Of a DNA stretch of 17,082 nucleotides, positions 1-6,395 are shown in pieces. Position numbers and translations under genes: made by a program. The number at the start of each line of letters is the position of its first letter. Within the stretch, counting starts at the first letter, position 1. The notes below the pieces were generated by a model that was not told where the DNA came from, did not search any database, and saw nothing but the letters and a program-made list of their open reading frames with translations. Origin of the DNA: SLSG01 sp041690235 (lineage in GTDB: Bacteria > Bacteroidota > Bacteroidia > Bacteroidales > UBA7960); NCBI GenBank assembly GCA_041690235.1, contig JAWLHS010000030.1, positions 1 through 17,082 on the forward strand. The letters run 5' to 3'.

Positions 1-269
1 GCCGTTGCATCCAGAATGTGGGGAAGCCATTGTTTGATGGCATCAATCGGACAGGCCAATATGATCAGGTCGGCTTGTGAAACCGCCTGGTCCAGCGGTT
101 TCATGGCATCAACAAGCTGGTTTTCCACGGCCAACCTGGCATGGTGTTCATTGCTTTCAACCCCGGTGATGTGGCCGGCAAACCCGCTTTTTCTCAGGTC
201 TTTGGCCAGTGATCCGCCGATCAGTCCCACGCCCACAATACATACATTCATTTTTTTGGTCATGATCAT
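1..269 (-). CDS. tyrA: Prephenate dehydrogenase, N-terminal part (cut by window edge)
   Basis: Only the first ~89 codons are in the window; the C-terminus lies beyond position 1. TyrA oxidises prephenate to 4-hydroxyphenylpyruvate with NAD(P)+, the Tyr-specific step, in the cytoplasm. The visible part is a Rossmann nucleotide-binding start, reading MNVCIVGVGLIGGSLAKDL, with the GxGxxGGS dinucleotide motif, and later the strand LIILACPIDAI typical of the family. The start is ambiguous. ATG at 269-267 overlaps the pheA stop as ATGA and suggests translational coupling; in-frame ATGs at 263 and 251 are also possible. It follows pheA directly, so both share the leader-controlled transcript starting near 1347. 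Whether a chorismate mutase or regulatory domain is fused at the C-terminus cannot be seen. Confidence 0.85.
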   Translation of the reverse strand, partial: MIMTKKMNVCIVGVGLIGGSLAKDLRKSGFAGHITGVESNEHHARLAVENQLVDAMKPLDQAVSQADLIILACPIDAIKQWLPHILDAT

Positions 270-1150
270 TCGATTATTTCCCGGAGGATGGAGTGGTTCT
301 TTTGAAACGACGACGCCCGGTCCGACGGGTATATTCCCATCAGCCAAAGCCGATCAAGGCGGGCGCTCAGGTTTTGGATGGTTTGCTTCGCCATCGCAGC
401 ATCGGGGAAAATCATGTCGGCATGGAAAATGTATTCCCAGCTCCTTCCCACCATGGGCAGGGACTGAAGCATGCTGAGATTGACCCCGGCCTCCGCCAGT
501 GGCTGGAGTACCTCCACAAGGCTTCCGGGCCGGTGCGAAGTCACAAAGGCCAGGCTTGCTTTCACCGCCACACCGTTTTCAACGGACAGGGGGGTGCGGG
601 CCAGCACCCAAAAACGGGTAAAGTTTTCCTTGTTGGTTTCTATGTTGGCGGCAAGGACCTTTAATCCGTATATGGTTGCTGCCTGGGTGCTGCCTATGGC
701 CCCGGTTGCATACAGACGGTCCCGCGCAATGATTTGAGCGCTCAGGGCGGTGTCTGAAGATTCCACCAGGCGGATACCGGGGTGGCGCAAGAAAAAATCT
801 TCGCATTGCATGATGGCCATGGGATGGGAGTGCACTTCCCTTAAATGCCCGATGCTTGCCTCTTGAAGGGACAGAAGGTGTTGCGCAATGCGCATGGTGA
901 CTTCTCCCACCACATGCAGGTTGGCCTCCCGTATCATTGAAAAATTTGGCAACATGCCGCCAACCAGGGAGTTTTCAACGGCCATTACCCCATAGGCCGC
1001 CCGGTTTGATGCTACAGACTCAACCAGGCTTTTAAAAGACTGGCAGGGTTCGGTGCCTGCATCCTCACCGAAGAACCTGCAGGCCGCTTCGTGGTGAAAG
1101 GAACCCTTGATTCCCTGTATGGCGATTGGCTGTCGTATTTTGTTTTCCAT
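266..1150 (-). CDS. pheA: Prephenate dehydratase with C-terminal ACT domain
   Basis: Converts prephenate to phenylpyruvate in Phe synthesis. The 294-residue protein has the monofunctional layout: a periplasmic-binding-like catalytic domain (about 7-190) and a regulatory ACT domain (about 195-275). Family motifs are visible: VENS at 58-61, SHPMAIMQC at 108-116 and NFTRFWVL at 176-183, where TRF is the conserved catalytic motif. The ACT region reads GSLVEVLQPLAEAGVNLSML, where Phe feedback is expected from the family. No chorismate mutase domain is fused, so that activity must be encoded elsewhere. The ATG start at 1150 has a Shine-Dalgarno-like GGGAGG about 12 nt upstream (1163-1168), unusual for this phylum. 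The gene is first in a leftward operon with tyrA and lies 28 nt after a leader terminator. Confidence 0.95.
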   Translation of the reverse strand: MENKIRQPIAIQGIKGSFHHEAACRFFGEDAGTEPCQSFKSLVESVASNRAAYGVMAVENSLVGGMLPNFSMIREANLHVVGEVTMRIAQHLLSLQEASIGHLREVHSHPMAIMQCEDFFLRHPGIRLVESSDTALSAQIIARDRLYATGAIGSTQAATIYGLKVLAANIETNKENFTRFWVLARTPLSVENGVAVKASLAFVTSHRPGSLVEVLQPLAEAGVNLSMLQSLPMVGRSWEYIFHADMIFPDAAMAKQTIQNLSARLDRLWLMGIYPSDRASSFQKNHSILREIIE

Positions 1151-1178
1151 TGTGAAATTGAACCTCCCTGGTTATGGC

Positions 1179-1204
1179 AAAAAAAAAGCCCCGCATTGCG
1201 GGGC
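1179..1204 (-). terminator. Intrinsic terminator of the pheA leader (attenuator)
   Basis: On the minus strand a 7-bp perfect GC stem (GCCCCGC / GCGGGGC, 1204-1198 with 1194-1188) closes a three-base loop and is followed at once by nine T residues (1187-1179). It sits in the 5' leader of pheA, between the pheL stop codon and the pheA ATG. This is the expected place for a transcription attenuator, not for the end of an operon. Its 5' arm also takes part in a competing pairing with the end of pheL. Confidence 0.85.
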
Positions 1205-1252
1205 CTGGTTTTTTATGCTATGGATGAAAACACACAAACGTTACCAAGCCCC
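1200..1252 (-). promoter_or_regulatory. Antiterminator pairing of the pheA leader
   Basis: On the minus strand GGGGCTTGGT (1252-1243), which spans the last codons of pheL and the first base of its stop codon, can pair with ACCAGGCCCC (1209-1200). That gives 10 contiguous base pairs, one of them G-U. The second element includes most of the 5' arm of the terminator stem, so the two structures exclude each other. A ribosome stalled on the Tyr/Phe codons (1288-1262) would leave 1252-1243 free, favouring read-through into pheA. A ribosome at the stop codon would cover it, favouring termination. The pairing is seen in the sequence; the mechanism is inferred from classical attenuators. Confidence 0.7.
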
Positions 1253-1306
1253 TATCCTCTGATAGAAGTAAAAATAGCTGGTAAAATAAGTGTTGTTTGC
1301 GATCAT
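1241..1306 (-). CDS. pheL: Leader peptide rich in Tyr and Phe codons
   Basis: A 21-codon reading frame upstream of pheA encodes MIANNTYFTSYFYFY followed by QRIGAW and TAA. Seven of the nine residues 7-15 are Tyr or Phe (4 Tyr, 3 Phe), an extreme enrichment that matches the products of the downstream pheA-tyrA operon. The stop codon lies 36 nt before a terminator hairpin, and the last codons form one arm of an antiterminator. It is therefore read as a sensor peptide for ribosome-mediated attenuation, not a functional protein. No clear Shine-Dalgarno is visible. The symbol pheL is given by role; homology to enterobacterial pheL is not claimed. Confidence 0.8.
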   Translation of the reverse strand: MIANNTYFTSYFYFYQRIGAW

Positions 1307-1354
1307 GCGACTGAAATTCTTTGCAATGTTATGCGATTTATTTTTAAAAACCTA

Positions 1355-1362
1355 CAAAATTA
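1355..1362 (-). promoter_or_regulatory. Candidate -7 promoter box for pheL-pheA-tyrA
   Basis: The minus strand reads TAATTTTG, a full match to the Bacteroidota -7 consensus TAnnTTTG. A TTTTCG about 22 nt upstream is a poor match to the -33 TTTG element. Transcription would start near 1347, giving a short untranslated leader of about 40 nt before the pheL ATG at 1306. The position fits well, but the region is AT-rich, so a chance match is possible. Confidence 0.45.
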
Positions 1363-1396
1363 TTTTTCAAAAAAATGATTTTTACGAAAAAATGTG

Positions 1397-1404
1397 TAAT
1401 ATTG
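1397..1404 (+). promoter_or_regulatory. Candidate -7 promoter box for the trp operon
   Basis: TAATATTG matches five of the six fixed positions of TAnnTTTG and lies 20 nt before the trpL ATG, so transcription would start near 1411. No good -33 TTTG is seen at the usual distance. A second imperfect match, TGCCTTTG at 1403-1410, is nearly as good. A trp promoter must lie somewhere in 1307-1423; the exact box is uncertain. Confidence 0.3.
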
Positions 1405-1423
1405 CCTTTGGAAAAACGTAACA

Positions 1424-1498
1424 ATGAAGGTATTTACACATATCGGTTTGTATTGGTGGTGGCACGGCATTGAAAAGCTGGTGTTAAGCGCTGCATAG
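1424..1498 (+). CDS. trpL: trp leader peptide with three tandem Trp codons
   Basis: A 24-codon frame starting MKVFTHIGLY and continuing WWWHGIEKLVLSAA ends in TAG at 1496-1498. Three consecutive TGG codons (1454-1462) directly upstream of a trp operon are the hallmark of a Trp-sensing leader peptide. The stop codon is 34 nt before a strong terminator hairpin, and codons near its end form one arm of an antiterminator. It is inferred to control trpEGDCFBA and the DAHP synthase gene by ribosome stalling when charged tRNA-Trp is scarce. No clear Shine-Dalgarno is seen upstream. The start is the only ATG that opens this short frame. Confidence 0.88.
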   Translation: MKVFTHIGLYWWWHGIEKLVLSAA

Positions 1499-1546
1499 AG
1501 GATATGTGAGACCTTTCAATGATAAGAACCGGAAGCCCGCTTAACA
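1482..1546 (+). promoter_or_regulatory. Antiterminator pairing of the trp leader
   Basis: TGTTAAGCG (1482-1490), inside the last codons of trpL, is perfectly complementary over 9 bp to CGCTTAACA (1538-1546). The latter includes half of the 5' arm and part of the loop of the terminator hairpin, so both structures cannot form together. A ribosome stalled on the Trp codons at 1454-1462 leaves 1482-1490 exposed and antitermination wins. A ribosome at the TAG (1496-1498) covers it and termination wins. A weak bulged pairing of 1434-1439 with 1481-1487 might be the pause hairpin, but this is not convincing. Confidence 0.72.
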
Positions 1547-1564
1547 AAAGCGGGCTTTTTTTTT
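1533..1564 (+). terminator. Intrinsic terminator of the trp leader (attenuator)
   Basis: AAGCCCGCTT (1533-1542) pairs perfectly with AAGCGGGCTT (1548-1557) around a five-base loop AACAA. The T tract runs 1556-1564. It ends only 18 nt before the trpE ATG and downstream of trpL, with no gene upstream on this strand to terminate, so it must act on the trp transcript itself. Confidence 0.88.
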
Positions 1565-1582
1565 ATTCCAATAAAGAATGCC

Positions 1583-3037
1583 ATGACAAAAAATGCATCC
1601 CCCCAGGGTTCTTCATTCCCGGCTTCCCGGGTAGAAAAAATTTCACTGAAGGCCACCACCCGTTACCTCCAGGCCGATACCTTTACACCCGTGGGGATTT
1701 ACCTTCGCCTGCGGGATGCTTTTCCCCAGAGCCTGCTTCTGGAGTGTTCCGATTATAGTTCACGCCATGATTCCTTTTCCTACATATGTCTGAATCCCCT
1801 GGTGGGAATTGAGGTTTCCGGCCATTTTTTTCGGACAAGGGGCACAAACGGGGAGGAGCCCCCCATCCCCCTAAATTCTGAATCGCCCCTGCCGGGCCTG
1901 GTTGATCAGTTTCTGGGACGGATCGACATCCAGGGATCCCATGACGAAAAATTGTTCCCCGGCTTGTTTGGTTACACCTCATACGATGCGGTGAACCTGT
2001 TTGACAATCCGGACCTGAAAAGACCCGGCCAGGCAGCCGGTTCCATTCCCTTGCTCAGGTATGATCTCTACCAGGTGGTGATTGCCTTTAATCATTTCAA
2101 CAACACCCTTTCCCTTTGTGAGCTGCAAACCCCCGGTTCGGTTTCCGAACTGCCCCGTGTCCTTTCCCTTTTGGCCAATCGCAACGCCACGGGTTTCCCG
2201 TTTTTTGCCGTCGGACCCGAAAGGTCGCTGGTGAGTGATCAGCGGTATATGGAAATGGTTCGCCAGGGCATCAGGCATTGCGCACGGGGAGACGTCTTTC
2301 AGATCGTTCTTTCACGAGGGTTTGAACAGGACTTTCGTGGTGATGAGTTCAATGTGTACCGTGCCCTCCGATCCATCAACCCCTCCCCTTACTTGTTTTA
2401 CTTTGACTTTTTGGGGTTTAAACTTTTCGGCTCATCGCCCGAAGCCCAGTTGCGTATCAGCAATGGGAAGGCCACCATCAACCCCATTGCCGGAACCGTC
2501 ATACGCACCGGAACGCCGGCCAGGGACGCGGCACTGGTCGAAGACCTGCTGGGCAACCGGAAAGAGAATTCGGAGCATTGTATGCTGGTCGATCTGGCCC
2601 GCAACGACCTGAGCAAGCACGCTTCAGAGGTTCAGGTGGAGACCTTCAGGGAGGTGCAGACATACTCTCACGTGATTCACCTGGTATCTGCCGTGAGTGG
2701 TAAAATCCCTCTAAATTCGGGGGTGTACAAACTGTTTGCTGATACCTTTCCGGCCGGCACCCTTTCCGGAGCCCCCAAATACAAAGCCCTTCAGCTGATC
2801 GACCAATACGAGGAAACGGCAAGGGGGTATTACGGGGGGGGCATAGGGTTCATCGGTCTTCAGGGCTCACTGAACCATGCCATCATGATCCGTTCCTTTA
2901 TGAGCAAAAAGGGCAGACTGACCTACCAGGCCGGTGCAGGGGTGGTTATCGGCTCAACGCCCGAGGGGGAGTTGAACGAAGTGAACGGGAAAATATCTGC
3001 CCTCAGAAAAGCCATTGGGCTGGCCGGTCAGTTTTAG
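1583..3037 (+). CDS. trpE: Anthranilate synthase component I
   Basis: Makes anthranilate from chorismate, with ammonia supplied by TrpG; first committed step to tryptophan. The 484-residue length is normal. The chorismate-binding domain shows FGSSPEAQLR at 282-291, PIAGTVIRTG at 301-310, NRKENSEHCMLVDLARNDL at 325-343, FPAGTLSGAPK at 389-399 and AGAGVVIGSTPEGE at 450-463. The N-terminal Trp-sensing region has LLLECSD at 51-57 where characterised enzymes carry LLES, so a Cys replaces the Ser (E54, C55). A nearby ATG at 1578 is out of frame, which fixes the start at 1583. No clear Shine-Dalgarno precedes it. Expression is expected to be controlled by the trpL attenuator just upstream. Confidence 0.96.
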   Translation: MTKNASPQGSSFPASRVEKISLKATTRYLQADTFTPVGIYLRLRDAFPQSLLLECSDYSSRHDSFSYICLNPLVGIEVSGHFFRTRGTNGEEPPIPLNSESPLPGLVDQFLGRIDIQGSHDEKLFPGLFGYTSYDAVNLFDNPDLKRPGQAAGSIPLLRYDLYQVVIAFNHFNNTLSLCELQTPGSVSELPRVLSLLANRNATGFPFFAVGPERSLVSDQRYMEMVRQGIRHCARGDVFQIVLSRGFEQDFRGDEFNVYRALRSINPSPYLFYFDFLGFKLFGSSPEAQLRISNGKATINPIAGTVIRTGTPARDAALVEDLLGNRKENSEHCMLVDLARNDLSKHASEVQVETFREVQTYSHVIHLVSAVSGKIPLNSGVYKLFADTFPAGTLSGAPKYKALQLIDQYEETARGYYGGGIGFIGLQGSLNHAIMIRSFMSKKGRLTYQAGAGVVIGSTPEGELNEVNGKISALRKAIGLAGQF

Positions 3038-3124
3038 GCCGCACCTGAGTGTACTTAAATGCCCATGACCATGCAAAACATACAAAACATACCGGTGCAG
3101 GCAATGGCACAACATGATTGAGAT

Positions 3125-3700
3125 ATGGCAAAGATCCTTGTTTTAGACAATTACGATTCTTTCACTTACAACCTGGTTCATTACCTGCGCGAGGTTCCCG
3201 GTCATGAGACGGAGGTGTACCGCAATGACCAGATCCCGCTTGATCAAGTGGATGCATACCATGGCGTGGTTCTTTCGCCTGGTCCGGGCATCCCCTCTGA
3301 GGCAGGAAACTTGCTGGCACTGATCGACAGGTATAAGGATACAAAACGCATCTTCGGCGTATGCCTCGGTCTCCAGGCCATCGCAGAAGCCTTCGGCGGG
3401 AAGCTGGAAAATATCAGCGAGGTGTTTCACGGACTGGCCACCCCCATTGAGTTGTGCGGAGGGAGGCATTATTTGTTTGATGGCCTGGAATCCGGCTTCA
3501 TGGGGGGGAGGTACCATTCGTGGGTTGCCGAAAGGGCGAGTCTGCCCGGGGTGTTGCGTATTGATGCCGAAGACCGGCAGGGACAGATTATGGCCTTGAG
3601 TCACAGGCAACTGGATATTTGCGGGGTGCAGTTTCATCCGGAGTCCATCCTCACCCCGGATGGAAAAACAATCATTCACAACTGGATGAAACAATTTTAA
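3125..3700 (+). CDS. trpG: Anthranilate synthase component II (glutamine amidotransferase)
   Basis: Class I glutamine amidotransferase subunit that feeds ammonia to TrpE. In 191 residues it shows the N-terminal LDNYDSFTYNL (7-17), the oxyanion region LSPGPGIP (50-57), the nucleophile elbow GVCLGLQAI with Cys80, and the His171/Glu173 pair in QFHPES. The elbow reads CLGLQ, where CLGHQ or CLGMQ is more common. It could in principle also serve a para-aminobenzoate synthase, but its place between trpE and trpD points to Trp synthesis. An 87-nt gap separates it from trpE, longer than most gaps in this operon, and holds no convincing promoter or terminator. Confidence 0.94.
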   Translation: MAKILVLDNYDSFTYNLVHYLREVPGHETEVYRNDQIPLDQVDAYHGVVLSPGPGIPSEAGNLLALIDRYKDTKRIFGVCLGLQAIAEAFGGKLENISEVFHGLATPIELCGGRHYLFDGLESGFMGGRYHSWVAERASLPGVLRIDAEDRQGQIMALSHRQLDICGVQFHPESILTPDGKTIIHNWMKQF

Positions 3701-3796
3701 TGCGGACCTGAGGGAAGGCCCCGAAGTGGATGTCGACCCTTTTGAAAAAGTTTTAGCGGGTCATTTGCCCCGCCGCAATCAACAAACTTTGAACCA

Positions 3797-4813
3797 ATGA
3801 ATGAATTGAAAGAGCTTCTTGTAAAACTTCTGGAGTCTCAGCAACTTGAGCGGGAGGAGGCTTCCCGGCTGATGCATGGGATTGCCTCCGGTGGTGTCAA
3901 TGATGCCCAGATCGCGGCTGTTTTGTCGGCCTATGTGATGCGCAGTATCAGCCTGGATGAATTGTTGGGTTTTCGGGACGCCTTGCTGGAACTCGCCCTG
4001 AAGGTGAACATCAACGATGGGAAGGCCGTCGATGTATGTGGTACGGGGGGCGACAGGAAAAACACCTTTAACATCAGTACCCTTACTGCTTTCGTGGTGG
4101 CCGGCGCCGGGGTGCCCGTGGCCAAACACGGGAACTATGGTGTTTCTTCCACCTCTGGCTCCTCCAATGTGATGGAATACCTGGGGTACCGGTTCAGCAA
4201 TGATGAGGGCAAGCTGCACAGGGAAATGGAAAAAGCCAACATCTGTTTCATGCATGCTCCCCTGTTTCATCCGGCCCTGAAGGCGGTGGGCGGGGTCAGA
4301 AGGCAACTCGGTGTGAAAACCTTTTTCAACATCCTCGGCCCCCTTGTGAACCCGGCCAACCCATCCTTCCAGTTGAGCGGCGTCTTTAGCGTTGAAGCCG
4401 GTCGCATCTTCAGCTATTTGCTGCAAAGGGAAGAGAAGCAATTTGCGGTGGTTTACAGCCTTGATGGGTATGACGAGGTGTCGCTGACCGCTCCCCTGAA
4501 AATCTTTACTCCGCAGGGGGAGGATCTGCTTACCGCCGGGAGTTTCGGCCTGCCCGGAAACACCCCTGAGTCGCTGCACGGCGGAAACAATGTGGCGGAA
4601 GCGGCAGCCGTGTTCCGTGCGGTGCTGGAAAAGCGGGGCAGTCGTGAGCAAAGCAATGCAGTCATTGCCAATGCCGCCCTGGCCATTCAATGCTTCCGGA
4701 ACAACTGCCCCTTGCAGGAGGCCGTGGATGCAGCCCGGGAGTCGCTCGAATCAGGGCGGGCCATGAAGGCTTTTAGCGCCTTGATCAGGGTGCAGGACGA
4801 ATCCGGTGACTAA
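3797..4813 (+). CDS. trpD: Anthranilate phosphoribosyltransferase
   Basis: Transfers phosphoribose from PRPP to anthranilate. The 338-residue protein has the helical N-terminal domain (about 1-70) and the family signature: GTGGD at 82-86 and NTFNIST at 89-95 for PRPP binding, then VAKHGNYGVSS at 108-118. The later GVRRQLGVKTFFNILGPLVNP is also a close family match. It stands alone and is not fused to TrpG as in enterobacteria. The 96-nt spacer to trpG has a weak 5-bp hairpin without a T tract and no evident promoter. Confidence 0.95.
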   Translation: MNELKELLVKLLESQQLEREEASRLMHGIASGGVNDAQIAAVLSAYVMRSISLDELLGFRDALLELALKVNINDGKAVDVCGTGGDRKNTFNISTLTAFVVAGAGVPVAKHGNYGVSSTSGSSNVMEYLGYRFSNDEGKLHREMEKANICFMHAPLFHPALKAVGGVRRQLGVKTFFNILGPLVNPANPSFQLSGVFSVEAGRIFSYLLQREEKQFAVVYSLDGYDEVSLTAPLKIFTPQGEDLLTAGSFGLPGNTPESLHGGNNVAEAAAVFRAVLEKRGSREQSNAVIANAALAIQCFRNNCPLQEAVDAARESLESGRAMKAFSALIRVQDESGD

Positions 4814-4887
4814 GAAATCGTCCGACGAAAAAAAAATAAATAAAAAAAGCAGCATTCAGTGAACCCGCATCAAAAACACTTGCCCGT

Positions 4888-5688
4888 ATGGATATTTTGA
4901 AAGACATTCTGGAAAACAAACGCAGGGAGGTCCGGGAGAGCAGGGAGCTTTACCCGGTGAAACTACTGGAGAAAAGCATTTATTACCAGGCCAGTCCCGT
5001 TTCGCTGAAGAAGTACATTCTGCGGCCCGATATGACGGGCATCATTGCAGAGTTTAAACGCAGGTCGCCCTCCCGTGGGATGATCAATGAATTTGCCGAC
5101 CCGGCCAAGGTTTGCATCGGGTATATGCAGGCCGGGGCTTCGGCGCTTTCGGTGTTGACCGACAAGGTCTTCTTCGGTGGTACAAAAAAAGACCTTGAGG
5201 CGGCCAGGGGCAATAATTACTGTCCCATTCTGCGAAAAGACTTCATTATTGATGCATACCAGGTCATCGAATCAAGAAGCATCGGTGCCGATGCCATCTT
5301 GCTGATCGCAGGGGTGCTGAAAGCGGATGAGCTGAAGGAACTCTCGGACCTTGCCCATTCACTGGGCATGGAGGTTCTTTTTGAGGTACACCGCCCGGAG
5401 GAGGTTGACCTGTTGCCGCCCGAAGCCGCGATTATCGGTGTCAACAGCCGGAACCTGGGCAATTTTTCCGTCAGCATGGAAGCAACGGCCAGGATGGCGG
5501 GAATGCTTCCCGGATCGGTCGTCAGAGTTGCCGAGAGCGGCATCGACAGTCCGGAAACCCTGCTCGAACTGCGCAGGTCGGGTTACCATGGTTTTTTAAT
5601 CGGCGAACACTTTATGCGCGAAGGCCATCCGGCAAACGCCGCCAAACAATTCATCCGTAAACTTAAAATCCTGGAGCGATGCAGATAA
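4888..5688 (+). CDS. trpC: Indole-3-glycerol phosphate synthase
   Basis: Closes the indole ring from carboxyphenylamino-deoxyribulose phosphate with loss of CO2. The (beta/alpha)8 barrel of 266 residues is complete: IIAEFKRRSPSRG at 52-64 with Glu55 and Lys57, SVLTDKVFFGG, PILRKDFIID, VLFEVHRPEE, GVNSRNLG, AESGI and the phosphate-binding GFLIGEHFM. The protein is monofunctional; the isomerase of the next step is a separate gene. The last 10 bases overlap the start of trpF, suggesting coupled translation. The 74-nt spacer from trpD is A-rich and shows no clear signal. Confidence 0.96.
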   Translation: MDILKDILENKRREVRESRELYPVKLLEKSIYYQASPVSLKKYILRPDMTGIIAEFKRRSPSRGMINEFADPAKVCIGYMQAGASALSVLTDKVFFGGTKKDLEAARGNNYCPILRKDFIIDAYQVIESRSIGADAILLIAGVLKADELKELSDLAHSLGMEVLFEVHRPEEVDLLPPEAAIIGVNSRNLGNFSVSMEATARMAGMLPGSVVRVAESGIDSPETLLELRRSGYHGFLIGEHFMREGHPANAAKQFIRKLKILERCR

Positions 5689-6353
5689 AGGTTTGTGGCA
5701 TGACGGACCAAAAGAATATGGAAGAGGTGGCCAGGCTCGGGCCGGATTTTCTCGGGTTTGTGTTCCATCCCCCTTCGCCCCGCGATGTAAGCGGAAAGAT
5801 ATCCGGCTTGCGGTTTGACCGCCTCCCGCAAGGGATCAAAAAAGTGGCTGTTTTGGTGAACCCGGAACTGGAGACGGCCAGGGCACTGATCGGGAGGTAC
5901 GGTTTCGATGCCGTGCAGCTTCATGGGGAGGAAAGCCCATCCCTTTGCCGTGAATTACAGAAGGATTGCCTGGTGATCAAAAGCTTTTCGGTGGGTGCCT
6001 GTCTGCCGGATCATGTCTGCGAATACGAAGAAAGTGCAGACATTTTTCTTTTCGATACCGCCGGGAAAAGCCGTGGGGGAAACAGTGAGGCCTTCGATCA
6101 CGCCATCCTCAAAAACTATGGGGGGCAAACCCCGTTCTTTATCGCGGGGGGGATATCCCCCGCCCATGCTGCATCCCTTGACGGCTTGCAGGCGCTTCAT
6201 CCGGCGTTTCAAAAATTTGCCGGGGCAGATCTGAACAGCCGTTTTGAAATCCGTCCGGGCATCAAGGATCCCGGCCTGCTTTCCGCCTTTTTTGAGGGCT
6301 TTAAAAGGAAGGGAAAGGAACAAAACACGGTACCCGACGGGACCGAATCCTGA
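5679..6353 (+). CDS. trpF: Phosphoribosylanthranilate isomerase
   Basis: Amadori rearrangement of phosphoribosylanthranilate, the step before TrpC. In 224 residues it has KVCGMT at 4-9 with the general base Cys6, AVQLHGEE at 78-85, LFDTAGKSRGG at 124-134 with the general acid Asp126, and the phosphate-binding FFIAGGISP at 153-161. The final ~18 residues after FFEGFKRK look like a dispensable polar tail. The ATG lies inside the trpC coding region with a 10-bp overlap, typical of a tightly coupled pair. Confidence 0.95.
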   Translation: MQIKVCGMTDQKNMEEVARLGPDFLGFVFHPPSPRDVSGKISGLRFDRLPQGIKKVAVLVNPELETARALIGRYGFDAVQLHGEESPSLCRELQKDCLVIKSFSVGACLPDHVCEYEESADIFLFDTAGKSRGGNSEAFDHAILKNYGGQTPFFIAGGISPAHAASLDGLQALHPAFQKFAGADLNSRFEIRPGIKDPGLLSAFFEGFKRKGKEQNTVPDGTES

Positions 6354-6395
6354 GGTCATTGAAATGAAACCAATACCATCTAAACCCATATAATC

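Noticed and set aside
1188..1218. The 1188-1204 hairpin read as a plus-strand terminator, since T6 also occurs at 1209-1214.
   Set aside because: The T tract is offset by four bases from the stem on this strand, and no plus-strand gene lies upstream. The minus-strand T9 directly abuts the stem and fits the pheA leader.
1091..1378. Plus-strand frame of 95 codons covering the pheA start and leader.
   Set aside because: It overlaps the pheA coding start antisense and reads through the pheA leader hairpin; no protein-like features.
3059..3121. A 20-codon plus-strand frame between trpE and trpG that ends 3 nt before the trpG start and contains a doubled CAAAACATA.
   Set aside because: No biased codons, no hairpin with T tract and no clear ribosome site; short frames of this size are expected by chance.
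3756..3773. GCGGG / CCCGC stem between trpG and trpD.
   Set aside because: Only 5 bp with a loop of eight or more and no following T tract; not a convincing terminator.
3779..4690. Long minus-strand open frame (303 codons) opposite trpD.
   Set aside because: It is antisense to a clearly identified trpD, its translation resembles no family known to me, and high-GC third positions produce such frames.
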